Shown here: positions 16,513-24,379 of the stretch, in pieces
How positions within the stretch are numbered: position 1 is the stretch's first letter
Layout of the letters: every line of letters starts with the position of its first letter
Assembly: GCA_902491795.1 (NCBI GenBank)
Contig: CABUIX010000002.1
Span: forward strand, 1 to 64,000
DNA from: an uncultured Bacteroidales bacterium
Lineage (GTDB): Bacteria > Bacteroidota > Bacteroidia > Bacteroidales > UBA932
Direction of reading: 5' to 3'
Length of the DNA: 64,000 bases
The notes under the pieces: generated by a model
Database searches by the model: none
Told to the model about the DNA's origin: nothing
What the model saw: only the letters and a program-made list of their open reading frames with translations
Made by a program: the position numbers and the translations under genes

Positions 16513-17586
16513 ATGCGCGAGGGGAAGGATATCGTGGCGGTTTCAATCCCATTTTCAGCAGGAGTGGCAACGGCGGCATATTTGCCGCCCGGGTCAGTAT
16601 CGCCGGACCTGGCTGCAGGTGCATGTTGCATTGCTGCAGCCGGGCTGCTTGCACTATGCTGCCGCAAGAGCGGCAAGACAGCAGCACTCATGCCAATGTT
16701 TTTCTTCACAGGCATGCTTTGCTGCTTCACTGCTCTCTCCTCCGTATGTCCGGAAAGACAACAAGGCGGTTTGCCACAAAGGGCACTTGAAGCACTCTCT
16801 TCTGTAATCGACGGCTGCGGATTCCCGCACGGGCAGACAGGACCTCTCGTAAAAGCCCTGATCTCCGGACAAAGGGAGAGCTTGTCTCCGGAAACCGTAA
16901 ATGCCTTCAGGAATTCCGGCGCAGCCCACATCCTATCATTGTCGGGGCTGCACATGGGCGTGATCTATGGCATTCTGCACAAAAGTCTCGCATGGGTCGG
17001 GAGAAGCCGTTTCGCCGCAACGGCAAAAGCAATCCTCACGATAACCGCAGCAGGATTCTTCACCCTGATGACAGGATGCGGACCCTCGGTAACCAGGGCA
17101 TTCCTCTTCATAGTGATCAATGAAACGGCAAGGCTGCTGCCGGGAAGGAAAAGACGTCCCGTCGCTGTACTCTGTACGGCACTGATGATACAGCTCATAG
17201 CGAATCCCATGAACATCAAATCCGTAAGTTTCCAGTTGTCCTACCTGGCCATGCTGGCAATATTCACACTGTTCCCGACATTGGACTCATGGTACCCGCG
17301 TTCCGGGCGCAGGGACCCGATGCGCAGAATCTGGACATCTGCGGCACTCACGGTTTCATGCCAGATATTCACGGCTCCGCTGGCATGGTGGTACTTCAGG
17401 TCCTTTCCTGCCTACTTCCTCATCTCAAACCTGATTGCACTGCCGTTGTCCGAGTGTCTGATATTGTGTTCTGTCGTCACTGTGGCCGCGTCCGCAGCGG
17501 GCCTGTGTCCGGATATGCTCAAGGGCCTGACCGATCTTCTCGCCCAGGCCCTCGTAAAAACGCTGGAAATAATCTCCAGCCTATAA
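16513..17586 (+). CDS. comEC: Minimal ComEC/Rec2-type competence membrane protein
   Basis: A 357-aa polytopic inner-membrane protein. The Competence (ComEC core) domain is clear from NAFRNSGAAHILSLSGLHMG onward, with GCGPSVTRAFLF and SVSFQLSYLAMLAIFTLFP. ComEC forms the channel that passes single-stranded DNA into the cytosol. Full-length Bacteroidota ComEC is about 650-750 aa, with an N-terminal OB/DUF4131 region and a C-terminal metallo-beta-lactamase-like domain. Here both are absent. The stop overlaps the convergent FISUMP gene by 6 bp. Whether it still takes up DNA is doubtful; the frame is intact and conserved motifs are kept. Confidence 0.85.
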   Translation: MREGKDIVAVSIPFSAGVATAAYLPPGSVSPDLAAGACCIAAAGLLALCCRKSGKTAALMPMFFFTGMLCCFTALSSVCPERQQGGLPQRALEALSSVIDGCGFPHGQTGPLVKALISGQRESLSPETVNAFRNSGAAHILSLSGLHMGVIYGILHKSLAWVGRSRFAATAKAILTITAAGFFTLMTGCGPSVTRAFLFIVINETARLLPGRKRRPVAVLCTALMIQLIANPMNIKSVSFQLSYLAMLAIFTLFPTLDSWYPRSGRRDPMRRIWTSAALTVSCQIFTAPLAWWYFRSFPAYFLISNLIALPLSECLILCSVVTVAASAAGLCPDMLKGLTDLLAQALVKTLEIISSL

Positions 17587-18594
17587 ATCACGCACGCATC
17601 TTACGGAAAATCCGAAATCGGTCTTGGGCAGAGCCCCCCAATACACCGTGTCATAGCCGGCAACTATATACCTCAACACCCCGTTGCCGCCGTATTCGTC
17701 CGAAGTCCAGAATGCAGCATACTCATAGACATAGTTGAAATCGTATTCTCCATCCTCGACTGAGGCGTAGCCGACAGGCATTACCGACAAGCCGGCAGCA
17801 TTGGTGACATTGACTTCCCGCCAATATTCCCACATTCTGGTGCCGTTGAAGTAAAGATTCTCAAGGAGATCACCGGCAAGGCCCTCATAATCCGATCCCG
17901 GGACTGACGTGTCGCCATATTTTTCAGCCACCTTGCCCCAATCCTCGTCCGAGGCGAGCCTCCATCCGTCAGGGCAGGCTGTCTGCGCCTCTTCCCAGTC
18001 ATAATAGCGGCCGAATATGTCCGACATTGCGTCGCAATCCTGAAACGGCTTTCCGGCACCTTCCCATGCAAGATTCTGTCTCATCCACTCAGTATCGCCT
18101 ATGACCGAAGTATAATAGACTTTGCCGTCTCTTTGATCAGTGAATGTCCTGTCCTCCGCGCCGATCCCGAACCCGGTGATTGACCCGTTACCGTCAACTC
18201 CGGACTTGACGACAGTGAAACTCTTGCTTCCGCTGGTATTGACATAGTCTCCACCAAAGGCAGTCAAAGTAAGGGTGAAGTTGCCCAGGGAATCAGCTAC
18301 CTCATACTCGTATTCCTGCAGCAGCACAGTCCCGTCTTCAGTCAGCAGGGTATCCTTTATTCCCGTTACCGGAGCAGTGAAGAAATAGCCGACTTTACCT
18401 CCGTCTCCCCTTGTCACCGTCTTGAGCGTGTCAAGATTGAAACTCTTGGCATATCCGGGCTGAACATAAGTCGGGAAGTCCAGCTTGATGCTGCCGTCCA
18501 TATATTTGACTTCAGTTTCCTCATCCTTTTTGCAGGACAATACGGCCAACGCGGCAAATGCGACCAAAAATGGTATCCTCAGGAGCTTCATCAT
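17581..18594 (-). CDS. FISUMP-domain lipoprotein
   Basis: A 337-aa surface or periplasmic lipoprotein (signal peptide ending LAVLSC). After a non-conserved region of ~150 aa with a PKD/Ig-like feel comes a C-terminal FISUMP domain (Fibrobacter succinogenes major paralogous domain): DGKVYYTSVIGDTEWMRQNL, IFGRYYDWEEAQTACPDGWRLAS and the terminal FGFSVRCVRDL. Function is unknown; such domains are widespread in Bacteroidota surface proteins. Start is one of two adjacent ATGs (18594 or 18591); the TTG at 18612 lies within a -7-like box (CATATTTG). It converges on comEC. Confidence 0.85.
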   Translation of the reverse strand: MMKLLRIPFLVAFAALAVLSCKKDEETEVKYMDGSIKLDFPTYVQPGYAKSFNLDTLKTVTRGDGGKVGYFFTAPVTGIKDTLLTEDGTVLLQEYEYEVADSLGNFTLTLTAFGGDYVNTSGSKSFTVVKSGVDGNGSITGFGIGAEDRTFTDQRDGKVYYTSVIGDTEWMRQNLAWEGAGKPFQDCDAMSDIFGRYYDWEEAQTACPDGWRLASDEDWGKVAEKYGDTSVPGSDYEGLAGDLLENLYFNGTRMWEYWREVNVTNAAGLSVMPVGYASVEDGEYDFNYVYEYAAFWTSDEYGGNGVLRYIVAGYDTVYWGALPKTDFGFSVRCVRDL

Positions 18595-18640
18595 TAAGAT
18601 TTTAGTTTGCAAATATGCGCATAATTGTATGAAAAACCGC

Positions 18641-18648
18641 TAACTTTG
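18641..18648 (+). promoter_or_regulatory. -7 box of apbE
   Basis: TAACTTTG ends 20 nt before the ATG at 18669. It rules out an in-frame upstream start at 18648, which would be inside the promoter. Confidence 0.55.
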
Positions 18649-18668
18649 TGCAAATACTTTGCCTGACA

Positions 18669-19616
18669 ATGAACATCAAGAATTTTTTTCCTGCATTCTG
18701 CGCCGTGCTCCTCTTGTGCGGCTGTTCGACGAAAGACTATACCGAATTCAGCGGATATGCCCAGGGCGGCACATACAGGGTTAAAGTGAACTTGGAGGAC
18801 ATACGGGTTCCACGGGACGAAATTGCCGCAGCCATCGACTCGCTTCTCACAGGAATTGACTTCAGCATATCCGGCTACAACCACAACTCCCTCCTGAGCA
18901 GGAGAAATGCCGGCGAGGAGATAGTTCCGGACAGGTATTTCAGCGAGATAAGCGCCCTTGCGGAGAAATACAAGGCAATGACCGGCGGGGCATTTGACCC
19001 GTCGAGCGGTCCACTCTTCGACATCTGGGGATTCGGGTTCACTTCCGACAGCCTGCCTTCCAGGGAACGCATTGAAATGGCAATGGAAGAATGCAGGCAA
19101 AACAAGACATTGAATTTCAACGCCATAGCACAAGGCTACAGCTGCGACGTAATTGCCGGATACCTTTATTCGATAGGAGCAAAGGACATGCTTGTCGACA
19201 TTGGCGAGATATATTGTGACGGACTGAATCCCTCCGGCACCGGTTGGACCATAGGCGTCGACAACCCCGTTGACGGGAACAACAGCCCCGGAACAGACCT
19301 GCGCGGAATATGGCAGTCGGACGGAAGCGCCTGCGGAGTTGTCACCTCAGGCAATTACCGCAAGTTTTACATAAAGGATGGGAAGAAATATGCCCATACA
19401 ATTGATCCGCGCACAGGTTATCCCGTTGAGCACGATCTGCTCAGCGCGACGATAGTTGCGCCGACTGCAGCCGAAGCCGATGCCATCGCCACCGCCTGCA
19501 TGGTATGGGGGCCGGAAAAAGCAAAGGAATTCATCGAATCCAGGCCTGAAATTGAAGGCTACCTGATCACTTCCGGAGGTGTATGGACATCTTCGGGATT
19601 CAGGCTGCAGGAGTAA
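18669..19616 (+). CDS. apbE: FAD:protein FMN transferase
   Basis: ApbE attaches FMN covalently to a Thr of exported flavoproteins such as RnfD/RnfG and NqrB/NqrC. The 315-aa lipoprotein has a lipobox at LLLCGC and family motifs AQGGTYRVKV, MTGGAFDPSSGPLFDIWGFG and HTIDPRTGYPVEHDLLSATIVAP. The AD/AT region (AAEADAIATACMVWG) binds magnesium. One oddity: the usual D/E-I-G-G-E strand reads L-V-D-I-G-E-I, one Gly short. No flavoprotein target lies nearby. Confidence 0.95.
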   Translation: MNIKNFFPAFCAVLLLCGCSTKDYTEFSGYAQGGTYRVKVNLEDIRVPRDEIAAAIDSLLTGIDFSISGYNHNSLLSRRNAGEEIVPDRYFSEISALAEKYKAMTGGAFDPSSGPLFDIWGFGFTSDSLPSRERIEMAMEECRQNKTLNFNAIAQGYSCDVIAGYLYSIGAKDMLVDIGEIYCDGLNPSGTGWTIGVDNPVDGNNSPGTDLRGIWQSDGSACGVVTSGNYRKFYIKDGKKYAHTIDPRTGYPVEHDLLSATIVAPTAAEADAIATACMVWGPEKAKEFIESRPEIEGYLITSGGVWTSSGFRLQE

Positions 19617-19628
19617 ACGTCTTTTTAG

Positions 19629-19636
19629 TATATTTG
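19629..19636 (+). promoter_or_regulatory. -7 box of the DUF4290-ftsK-lolA operon
   Basis: TATATTTG ends 22 nt before the ATG at 19659. It lies in the 42-bp gap after apbE. It supports a separate operon starting with the DUF4290 gene and argues against an in-frame start at 19641. Confidence 0.5.
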
Positions 19637-19658
19637 TATTTTGCAATTGACTTTGGAC

Positions 19659-20333
19659 ATGAACAGTGAATCTTACAACACAGGACTTGACTACAATACC
19701 CAGAGAGAAAAACTCACAATGCCCGAATACGGCAGGAACGTGCTCAAGATGATCGAGAAGCTCAAGGAGATTCCCGACAGGGACAAGCGTTCCGAACAGG
19801 CCCGGGCGGTTGTGAAGGTGATGGAGGCCCTCAATCCGCAGGTACACACCCAGGACAACTACGAGCACAAGCTCTGGGATCACCTGTACATGATGGCAGG
19901 TTACGATCTTGATGTGGATTCTCCCTATCCATGTCCCGTGGCAGAAGAATTCAACACCGCGCCTGTGCCCATTCCGATGAAAGACATAAAAATAAAGGCC
20001 ACGCATTACGGAAGGAATATCGAGAAGATCATCAATCTGCTCTGCGAAGTGCCCGACGGTGAGGCAAAGACTGAAATGCTCCGCTGCCTGGCAATATACA
20101 TGCGCCAGCAGTACCTCATCTGGAACAAGGACAGCGTTGCCGACGAGACCATATTCAATGACATAGAGAAACTCTCAGACTACAGGATAAAGGTGCCTGA
20201 AAACATCACGCTGTCAAGGATCTCTGGAGACGCAAACTTCTCACGTCCTGGCATGGGCATAAATGTAGGCCAGCCAGGAAGCCAGAAAAACAGACAATAC
20301 CGCAACAACAGAAGACAAAACAAGAAAAAATGA
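19659..20333 (+). CDS. DUF4290 domain protein
   Basis: A 224-aa cytoplasmic protein of the Bacteroidota-specific DUF4290 family: LDYNTQREKLTMPEYGRNVLKM, VHTQDNYEHKLWDHLYMM and KDIKIKATHYGRNIEKI are characteristic. Function is unknown. The tail is a basic, Asn/Gln/Lys-rich stretch after residue ~195, likely disordered and possibly nucleic-acid binding. Its stop overlaps the ftsK ATG as ATGA, so the two are coupled. I take the ATG at 19659 since the upstream start at 19641 lies just after the promoter box. Confidence 0.88.
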   Translation: MNSESYNTGLDYNTQREKLTMPEYGRNVLKMIEKLKEIPDRDKRSEQARAVVKVMEALNPQVHTQDNYEHKLWDHLYMMAGYDLDVDSPYPCPVAEEFNTAPVPIPMKDIKIKATHYGRNIEKIINLLCEVPDGEAKTEMLRCLAIYMRQQYLIWNKDSVADETIFNDIEKLSDYRIKVPENITLSRISGDANFSRPGMGINVGQPGSQKNRQYRNNRRQNKKK

Positions 20334-22327
20334 GAGTCTTTGGGAACTGGGACAAGGAAGAAAAAGCTTCCGCCGTCCGCATCTTGGGGCTCATCACGGC
20401 GGCACTTACTGTATTCATACTTATTGCATGCATATCCTACCTCTTCCACTGGAAGCAGGACATGAGTCTGCTTGGGGACAAGGAATCCATGCAAGCCGCC
20501 CAATCAGTCGGAAATGCAGCCGGGACACTCGGGACAAGAACGGGCAATCTTCTTATATGCGAGTTGTTCGGCATGGGCAGTTTCTGCCTTCTGCTGATCC
20601 TTGGAGCCACGACAGTGAGGCTGCTGCTGAACAGATGGCGCCGGTCGCTGATAAAGACAGCGCTCATCGCCCTGTTCGGAGCATTCATCTCATCCTTGTT
20701 TTTTGCATACTGCGGTAATATCGCAGGGCTAGACGATATTTTCGGCGGCGGCCTCGGAGGACGCTGCGGAGCCTTGGTCGTACAATGGGCAGAGAAACTC
20801 CTCGGAACGATAGTGACCGGTTTCATCATCCTCATTCTTGTAGCCGCTTTCCTGTTCTTCTCCTCAAAGAAATTCAACCGATGGTTTGCATCACTGGGCG
20901 AAGCCGACAAGAAAAAAGCCACGAACAAGAGCAGGGACAAGGCAGACAAAGAGGAAAAACTGCCCGGTGACCTCGGCGATGAGCCAGAGCCTGAGCCCGA
21001 ACTCGCGCCTGAACCTGAACCCGAGCCTGATCCTGTTGGTCCGGAATCCGTACAATTGCCGGACCCGGCATCTCAAATATCCCCTGCTGCCAGGGCTGTG
21101 GTTCCGCAGACGGTCGAACCTTCACAAGGCAACGCAGACGGCTCCTTCCAGATCATTTCGGACGGGACCCTGAGCACGGAAGTCACCCAGGATCTTAAGC
21201 CCATCGACAACAGGCTGGACCCGCCTGACGGACTGCCTCAATACCAGTTCCCCTCAATCGACCTGCTCAAGGACTACAGGAATTCACGCAGGGAGGTCTC
21301 AACGGAGGAACTTACCCGCAACAACAACAAGATCAGGGCGGCCCTTGCGAACTACAAGATCCAGGTGACTGATGTCAAGGCAGTGGTAGGACCGACCGTA
21401 ACCCTTTACAAGATATATCCGGCTCCAGGTGTCAAGATCTCCGAGATAAAGAATCGGCAGGAGGATATTGCGCTGTCGCTCAACGCCAAGGGAGTCCGTG
21501 TAACGACTCTCTCCGACGCCGTGGGCATTGAGGTCGCAAATGACTACGCCTCAATCGTTCCGCTGAAGGCGCTGCTCAACGATGATGCCTTCAGGAACAG
21601 CAAGGCCGAACTTCCGGTCGCCATAGGATACACAATCACCCAGAAAGTGAAAGTGTTCGACCTGGCGGATGCACCGCACCTGCTGATTGCCGGAGCGACC
21701 AAGCAGGGAAAGTCGGTTGGCATCAATGTAATCGTGTCGTCCCTGCTGTACAGCAAGCATCCCTCTGAACTGAAATTCGTCTTCATAGACCCGAAAATGG
21801 TGGAATTCTCCGCCTACAGCGAATTGTACAAGCACTATCTGGCCGTTTTGCCTGACGCAGGGTCCGAAGAAGAAGAGAAGGCTTCGGCGATAGTGAAAAA
21901 CGCAAAGAACGCCGAAAAGATACTGCGGTCACTCTGCATAGAGATGGACGAGCGCTATGAGCTGCTCAGCAAGGCGGGAGTGAACAAGATCAGCCTCTAC
22001 AACGAAAAATACAAGCAGCGCAAACTGCGGCCTGACCATGGCCACAGGTTCCTGCCGTACATAGTGACAGTGGTCGATGAGTATGCCGACCTGACAATGA
22101 CCACAGGGGCATCGCCCGAAGTACGTGCAGCCAGCCGCAGCATCACCAACTCCATCATCAGACTTGCGCAGAAAGGCCGTGCGGCAGGACTGCATGTGGT
22201 CCTGGCTACCCAAAGGCCTTCCGTGAATGTCATATCCGGAGTAATCAAGAGCAACTTCCCTATGCGAATAGCCTTCCGCGTAGCCTCAAAGACAGATTCA
22301 ATGACGCGACGGGGGCAGACAAGCTGA
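20330..22327 (+). pseudogene. ftsK: FtsK/SpoIIIE DNA translocase, N-terminal part (frame broken)
   Basis: FtsK pumps DNA during chromosome dimer resolution and segregation at the division septum. This 665-aa part has four TM helices (residues ~18-165), an acidic Pro/Glu linker (~215-245, E-P repeats), and the motor: Walker A in IAGATKQGKSVGINV, Walker B in IVTVVDEYADLTM, then LATQRPSVNVISGVIKSNFP. The frame ends at TGA 22325-22327 right after RIAFRVASKTDSMT, before the expected T-I-L-D and GADKLIGRGDML. The remainder continues in another frame at 22306. About 10 nt appear deleted near 22305. Confidence 0.85.
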
Positions 22328-22341
22328 TCGGACGCGGGGAC

Positions 22342-22764
22342 ATGCTCTTCTCCGCAGGAATTGACACTGAACGAATACAGTGCGCCCTGATTGAAGGCGA
22401 CGAAATTTCTGCAATCACCAGGTTCATAGGAGAACAGACCGGCTACGGCAAATGCTACAACACGCCATACTACCTTCCCGCTGCAGACGACGCCTCTTCA
22501 GACGGGACAGAGCCCGGATCTCTCAATGTCAACAGTCTTGACGAACGTTTTGAGGAAGCGGCCAGAATGGTCGTAAGTTCACAGAAAGGATCGACTTCCG
22601 ATCTTCAGCGCAAACTCGGGATGGGATACGCCAAGGCCGGAAGGGTAATGGACCAGCTGGAAGCTGCGGGAATAGTCGGGCCGCAGGAAGGCTCAAAGCC
22701 GAGGCAGGTGCTGATTTCCGACCCCGATGCTCTTGAGGATCTACTAAGCTCACTCCGGAAATGA
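22342..22764 (+). pseudogene. ftsK: FtsK C-terminal part with winged-helix gamma domain (other frame)
   Basis: The frame that reads A-T-G-A-D-K-L-I-G-R-G-D from 22306 continues here from ATG 22342 with LFSAGIDTERIQCALIEGDEI, the end of the motor domain. It ends with the gamma domain (RFEEAARMVVSSQKGSTSDL, RKLGMGYAKAGRVMDQLE) that reads polar KOPS/SRS sequences. Together the two parts give a normal ~810-aa FtsK. On its own the fragment lacks the nucleotide site. Whether it is translated separately from ATG 22342 is unknown. The stop overlaps the lolA-like ATG as ATGA. Confidence 0.8.
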
Positions 22765-23204
22765 GAGCTCTACGCATGATCATGGCAACGGTCGTGGGGT
22801 GCCTGTGTCTCTGCACAGCGTCCGCACAGACCGCAGAAACAATCGACCGGATTCTAGAAAAGTCGAAAACGGAGCGCGTCACATTGAACTACACCTGTTC
22901 AATATCTGAGTTGTCTCCGGTGACCATAAGAGGCAAGCTGATAATCCAGGGAGACTGCTACTTCGCCGAAGGCTACGGAATGCGCATCTACTGCAACGGA
23001 AGCACAAGATGGACCATAGACACGGACAGCAAGGAAGTCTACATCGAGAATGCCGGAGGGGTTGAAGAGGTTCTGGGGTACAGGGATTCAGTCAGCAACC
23101 TGAAGATATCAGACGTCAAATACTCGCCTCAGTCAAGCAGTTCGGTATTCGACTTCGACATCTCCACACTGGATTCATCCTGGGTAATAACAGACCTCCG
23201 CTAA
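22761..23204 (+). CDS. LolA-like periplasmic lipoprotein carrier protein
   Basis: A 147-aa exported protein (signal peptide cleaved near TASAQ). The body reads as a short LolA/LppM-type half-barrel: ILEKSKTERVTLNYTCSIS, IRGKLIIQGDCYFAEGYGM, IYCNGSTRWTIDTDSKEVYIE. The phrase for 'apply to a wanted, dyed strand' is absent; I judge by strand pattern and by context, since Bacteroidales ftsK is regularly followed by a LolA-like gene. It is shorter than E. coli LolA (~180 mature residues). It starts in an ATGA overlap with ftsK and probably shuttles lipoproteins across the periplasm. Confidence 0.72.
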   Translation: MRALRMIMATVVGCLCLCTASAQTAETIDRILEKSKTERVTLNYTCSISELSPVTIRGKLIIQGDCYFAEGYGMRIYCNGSTRWTIDTDSKEVYIENAGGVEEVLGYRDSVSNLKISDVKYSPQSSSSVFDFDISTLDSSWVITDLR

Positions 23205-23221
23205 GTATTAATCCCTCATCC

Positions 23222-23410
23222 AAAAGCCGGTGGCCTCACGGCCACCGGCAAAAACCACATGTAAAGAAAGTACTCTAATTTCAGGTTAGAGCCAATATGA
23301 CTGATACCAAACGCCAAAAAGGCACATGAAAGACATGCACCTCACGATAAAACAAAAATCATCGGGGATCATTCATTCTGTCGGTGACTGCGGTTATCAG
23401 TTTTGTGTCC
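23222..23410 (-). ncRNA. Candidate ~190-nt structured small RNA
   Basis: The 302-bp gap between the LolA-like gene and mltD holds a minus-strand transcription unit. It has a promoter (TTTG-N18-TATATTTG, 23445-23416) and a 10-bp GC-rich hairpin followed by TTTTGG at its end. Between them lie hairpins 23334-23342/23320-23328 (9 bp, two G-T) and 23286-23291/23273-23278 (6 bp), and a long-range pairing 23392-23400 with 23301-23308 (one bulge). The longest ORF is only 28 codons. I could not match it to tmRNA, RNase P or SRP RNA. A 6S-type RNA fits the size but is unproven. Confidence 0.5.
23226..23249. terminator. GC-rich terminator hairpin
   Basis: A perfect 10-bp stem (23226-23235 with 23240-23249) and a TCAC loop (plus strand). 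On the minus strand it is followed by TTTTGG, making it a rho-independent terminator for the candidate RNA. On the plus strand it lies 21 nt after the LolA-like stop, but the tail is A-rich, so it is weaker there. Confidence 0.7.
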
Positions 23411-23415
23411 GGCGG

Positions 23416-23445
23416 CAAATATATGACAAAAAAACATTATCCAAA
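23416..23445 (-). promoter_or_regulatory. Promoter of the candidate small RNA
   Basis: On the minus strand TTTG (23445-23442), an 18-nt spacer and TATATTTG (23423-23416). It points away from mltD into the intergenic gap, where there is no protein gene on that strand. Two inverted repeats straddle it (see findings). Confidence 0.5.
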
Positions 23446-23506
23446 ACGGACACCTGTCATATAAATGCACAGGAAGCGCCGTCACCGCAAGTCAGCGGAC
23501 AATCTG

Positions 23507-24379
23507 CTATGGTATAGCTATGCTGTATGTGCGCCCTGACTTGTTGGTGAGCTTGTCGCTCCGCAGCCAAAGATTTGCCTGCTTCAGGGCAGCATAGGTC
23601 ACGCCGTGCTCCTCGGCAAAATCCACCAGGCTCGGGATGGGGCCGCTCACCGTCACGGTAGTGCGAGGAGGGACATAAGGATACATGTCAGAAGGCTTGA
23701 CATCGAAGCCGAACGCAGCAGGGTCGGCAAAGAGCATCTTCACGGCAAGAAGCCTGAAAATATAGCGGGAAGTCTCCTCCATCATCCAGAGTTCAAGAGC
23801 AGTATCCTGCCTTTGGCTTTCAAGCCTGCGCTGAATCCCGTTCTGTCCTGCATTGTAGCTGGCGGCAACCGTGATCCAGTCACCGAATTTCTCATAAGCC
23901 TCCCTGAAATATTCGCAAGCAACCACGGTCTCCTTCTCGACATTGTACCGTTCATCGACTTCGGAATCGACTACCAGCCCATGAGCCTGTGCGGTCGACT
24001 TCACGACCTGCCAGATTCCGGCGGCACCGGCAGCGGAAAGCGCCTTAGGATCCAGGTTGCTCTCTATTGCCATGAGATATTTGAAATCGTCCGGTATTCC
24101 TTCCCTCTTGAGGATAGGCTCCACAATCGCGAAATACCTTGCCGATCTCTTGAGCATCAGTGTAGTATTCGTGTGCATATAAGTGAACGAAATGAGCTCG
24201 CGGTCCATTCGCTCATAAAAATCCTGCCTGTCAAAACGCACCGTATCTCCGGCAAAGACCGAATACGCAGGCACTGCAGGAGCTTTTTTGTGAATTTCTT
24301 CAGGCTCATACAGCGACTGGGCATCAACAGACTGGCAATAAGCCAGAAAAAACATTGCTGCACACACAAACTTGATCAT
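23507..24379 (-). CDS. mltD: MltD-like lytic murein transglycosylase
   Basis: Cleaves peptidoglycan glycan strands to give 1,6-anhydro ends. The 290-aa exported protein has a signal peptide (cleavage near SVDAQS) and an SLT domain: catalytic Glu in YLMAIESNLDPKALSAAGA, then GIWQVVKSTAQAHG, AASYNAGQNGI and ETSRYIFRLLAVK. A single weak LysM-like module ends the protein (LVDFAEEHGVTYAALKQAN). The ATG at 24379 overlaps the addA stop as ATGA and is preferred over the ATG at 24391. It is the last gene of the alr-rmuC-addBA operon. Confidence 0.9.
   Translation of the reverse strand: MIKFVCAAMFFLAYCQSVDAQSLYEPEEIHKKAPAVPAYSVFAGDTVRFDRQDFYERMDRELISFTYMHTNTTLMLKRSARYFAIVEPILKREGIPDDFKYLMAIESNLDPKALSAAGAAGIWQVVKSTAQAHGLVVDSEVDERYNVEKETVVACEYFREAYEKFGDWITVAASYNAGQNGIQRRLESQRQDTALELWMMEETSRYIFRLLAVKMLFADPAAFGFDVKPSDMYPYVPPRTTVTVSGPIPSLVDFAEEHGVTYAALKQANLWLRSDKLTNKSGRTYSIAIP

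Noticed and set aside
20988..21050. Glu-Pro codon repeats in ftsK as a possible minisatellite or CRISPR-like array
   Set aside because: They are short, in-frame and form the acidic linker usual in FtsK. No spacers or regular repeat unit.
22295..22345. Programmed ribosomal frameshift as the explanation for the ftsK break
   Set aside because: No slippery heptamer at the junction, and the conserved T-I-L-D residues would still be missing after any shift, so a deletion explains it better.
23326..23517. A 63-codon plus-strand open frame in the lolA-mltD gap
   Set aside because: No recognisable domain, no promoter on that strand, composition unlike the neighbours, and it runs antisense to the structured candidate RNA and into the end of mltD.
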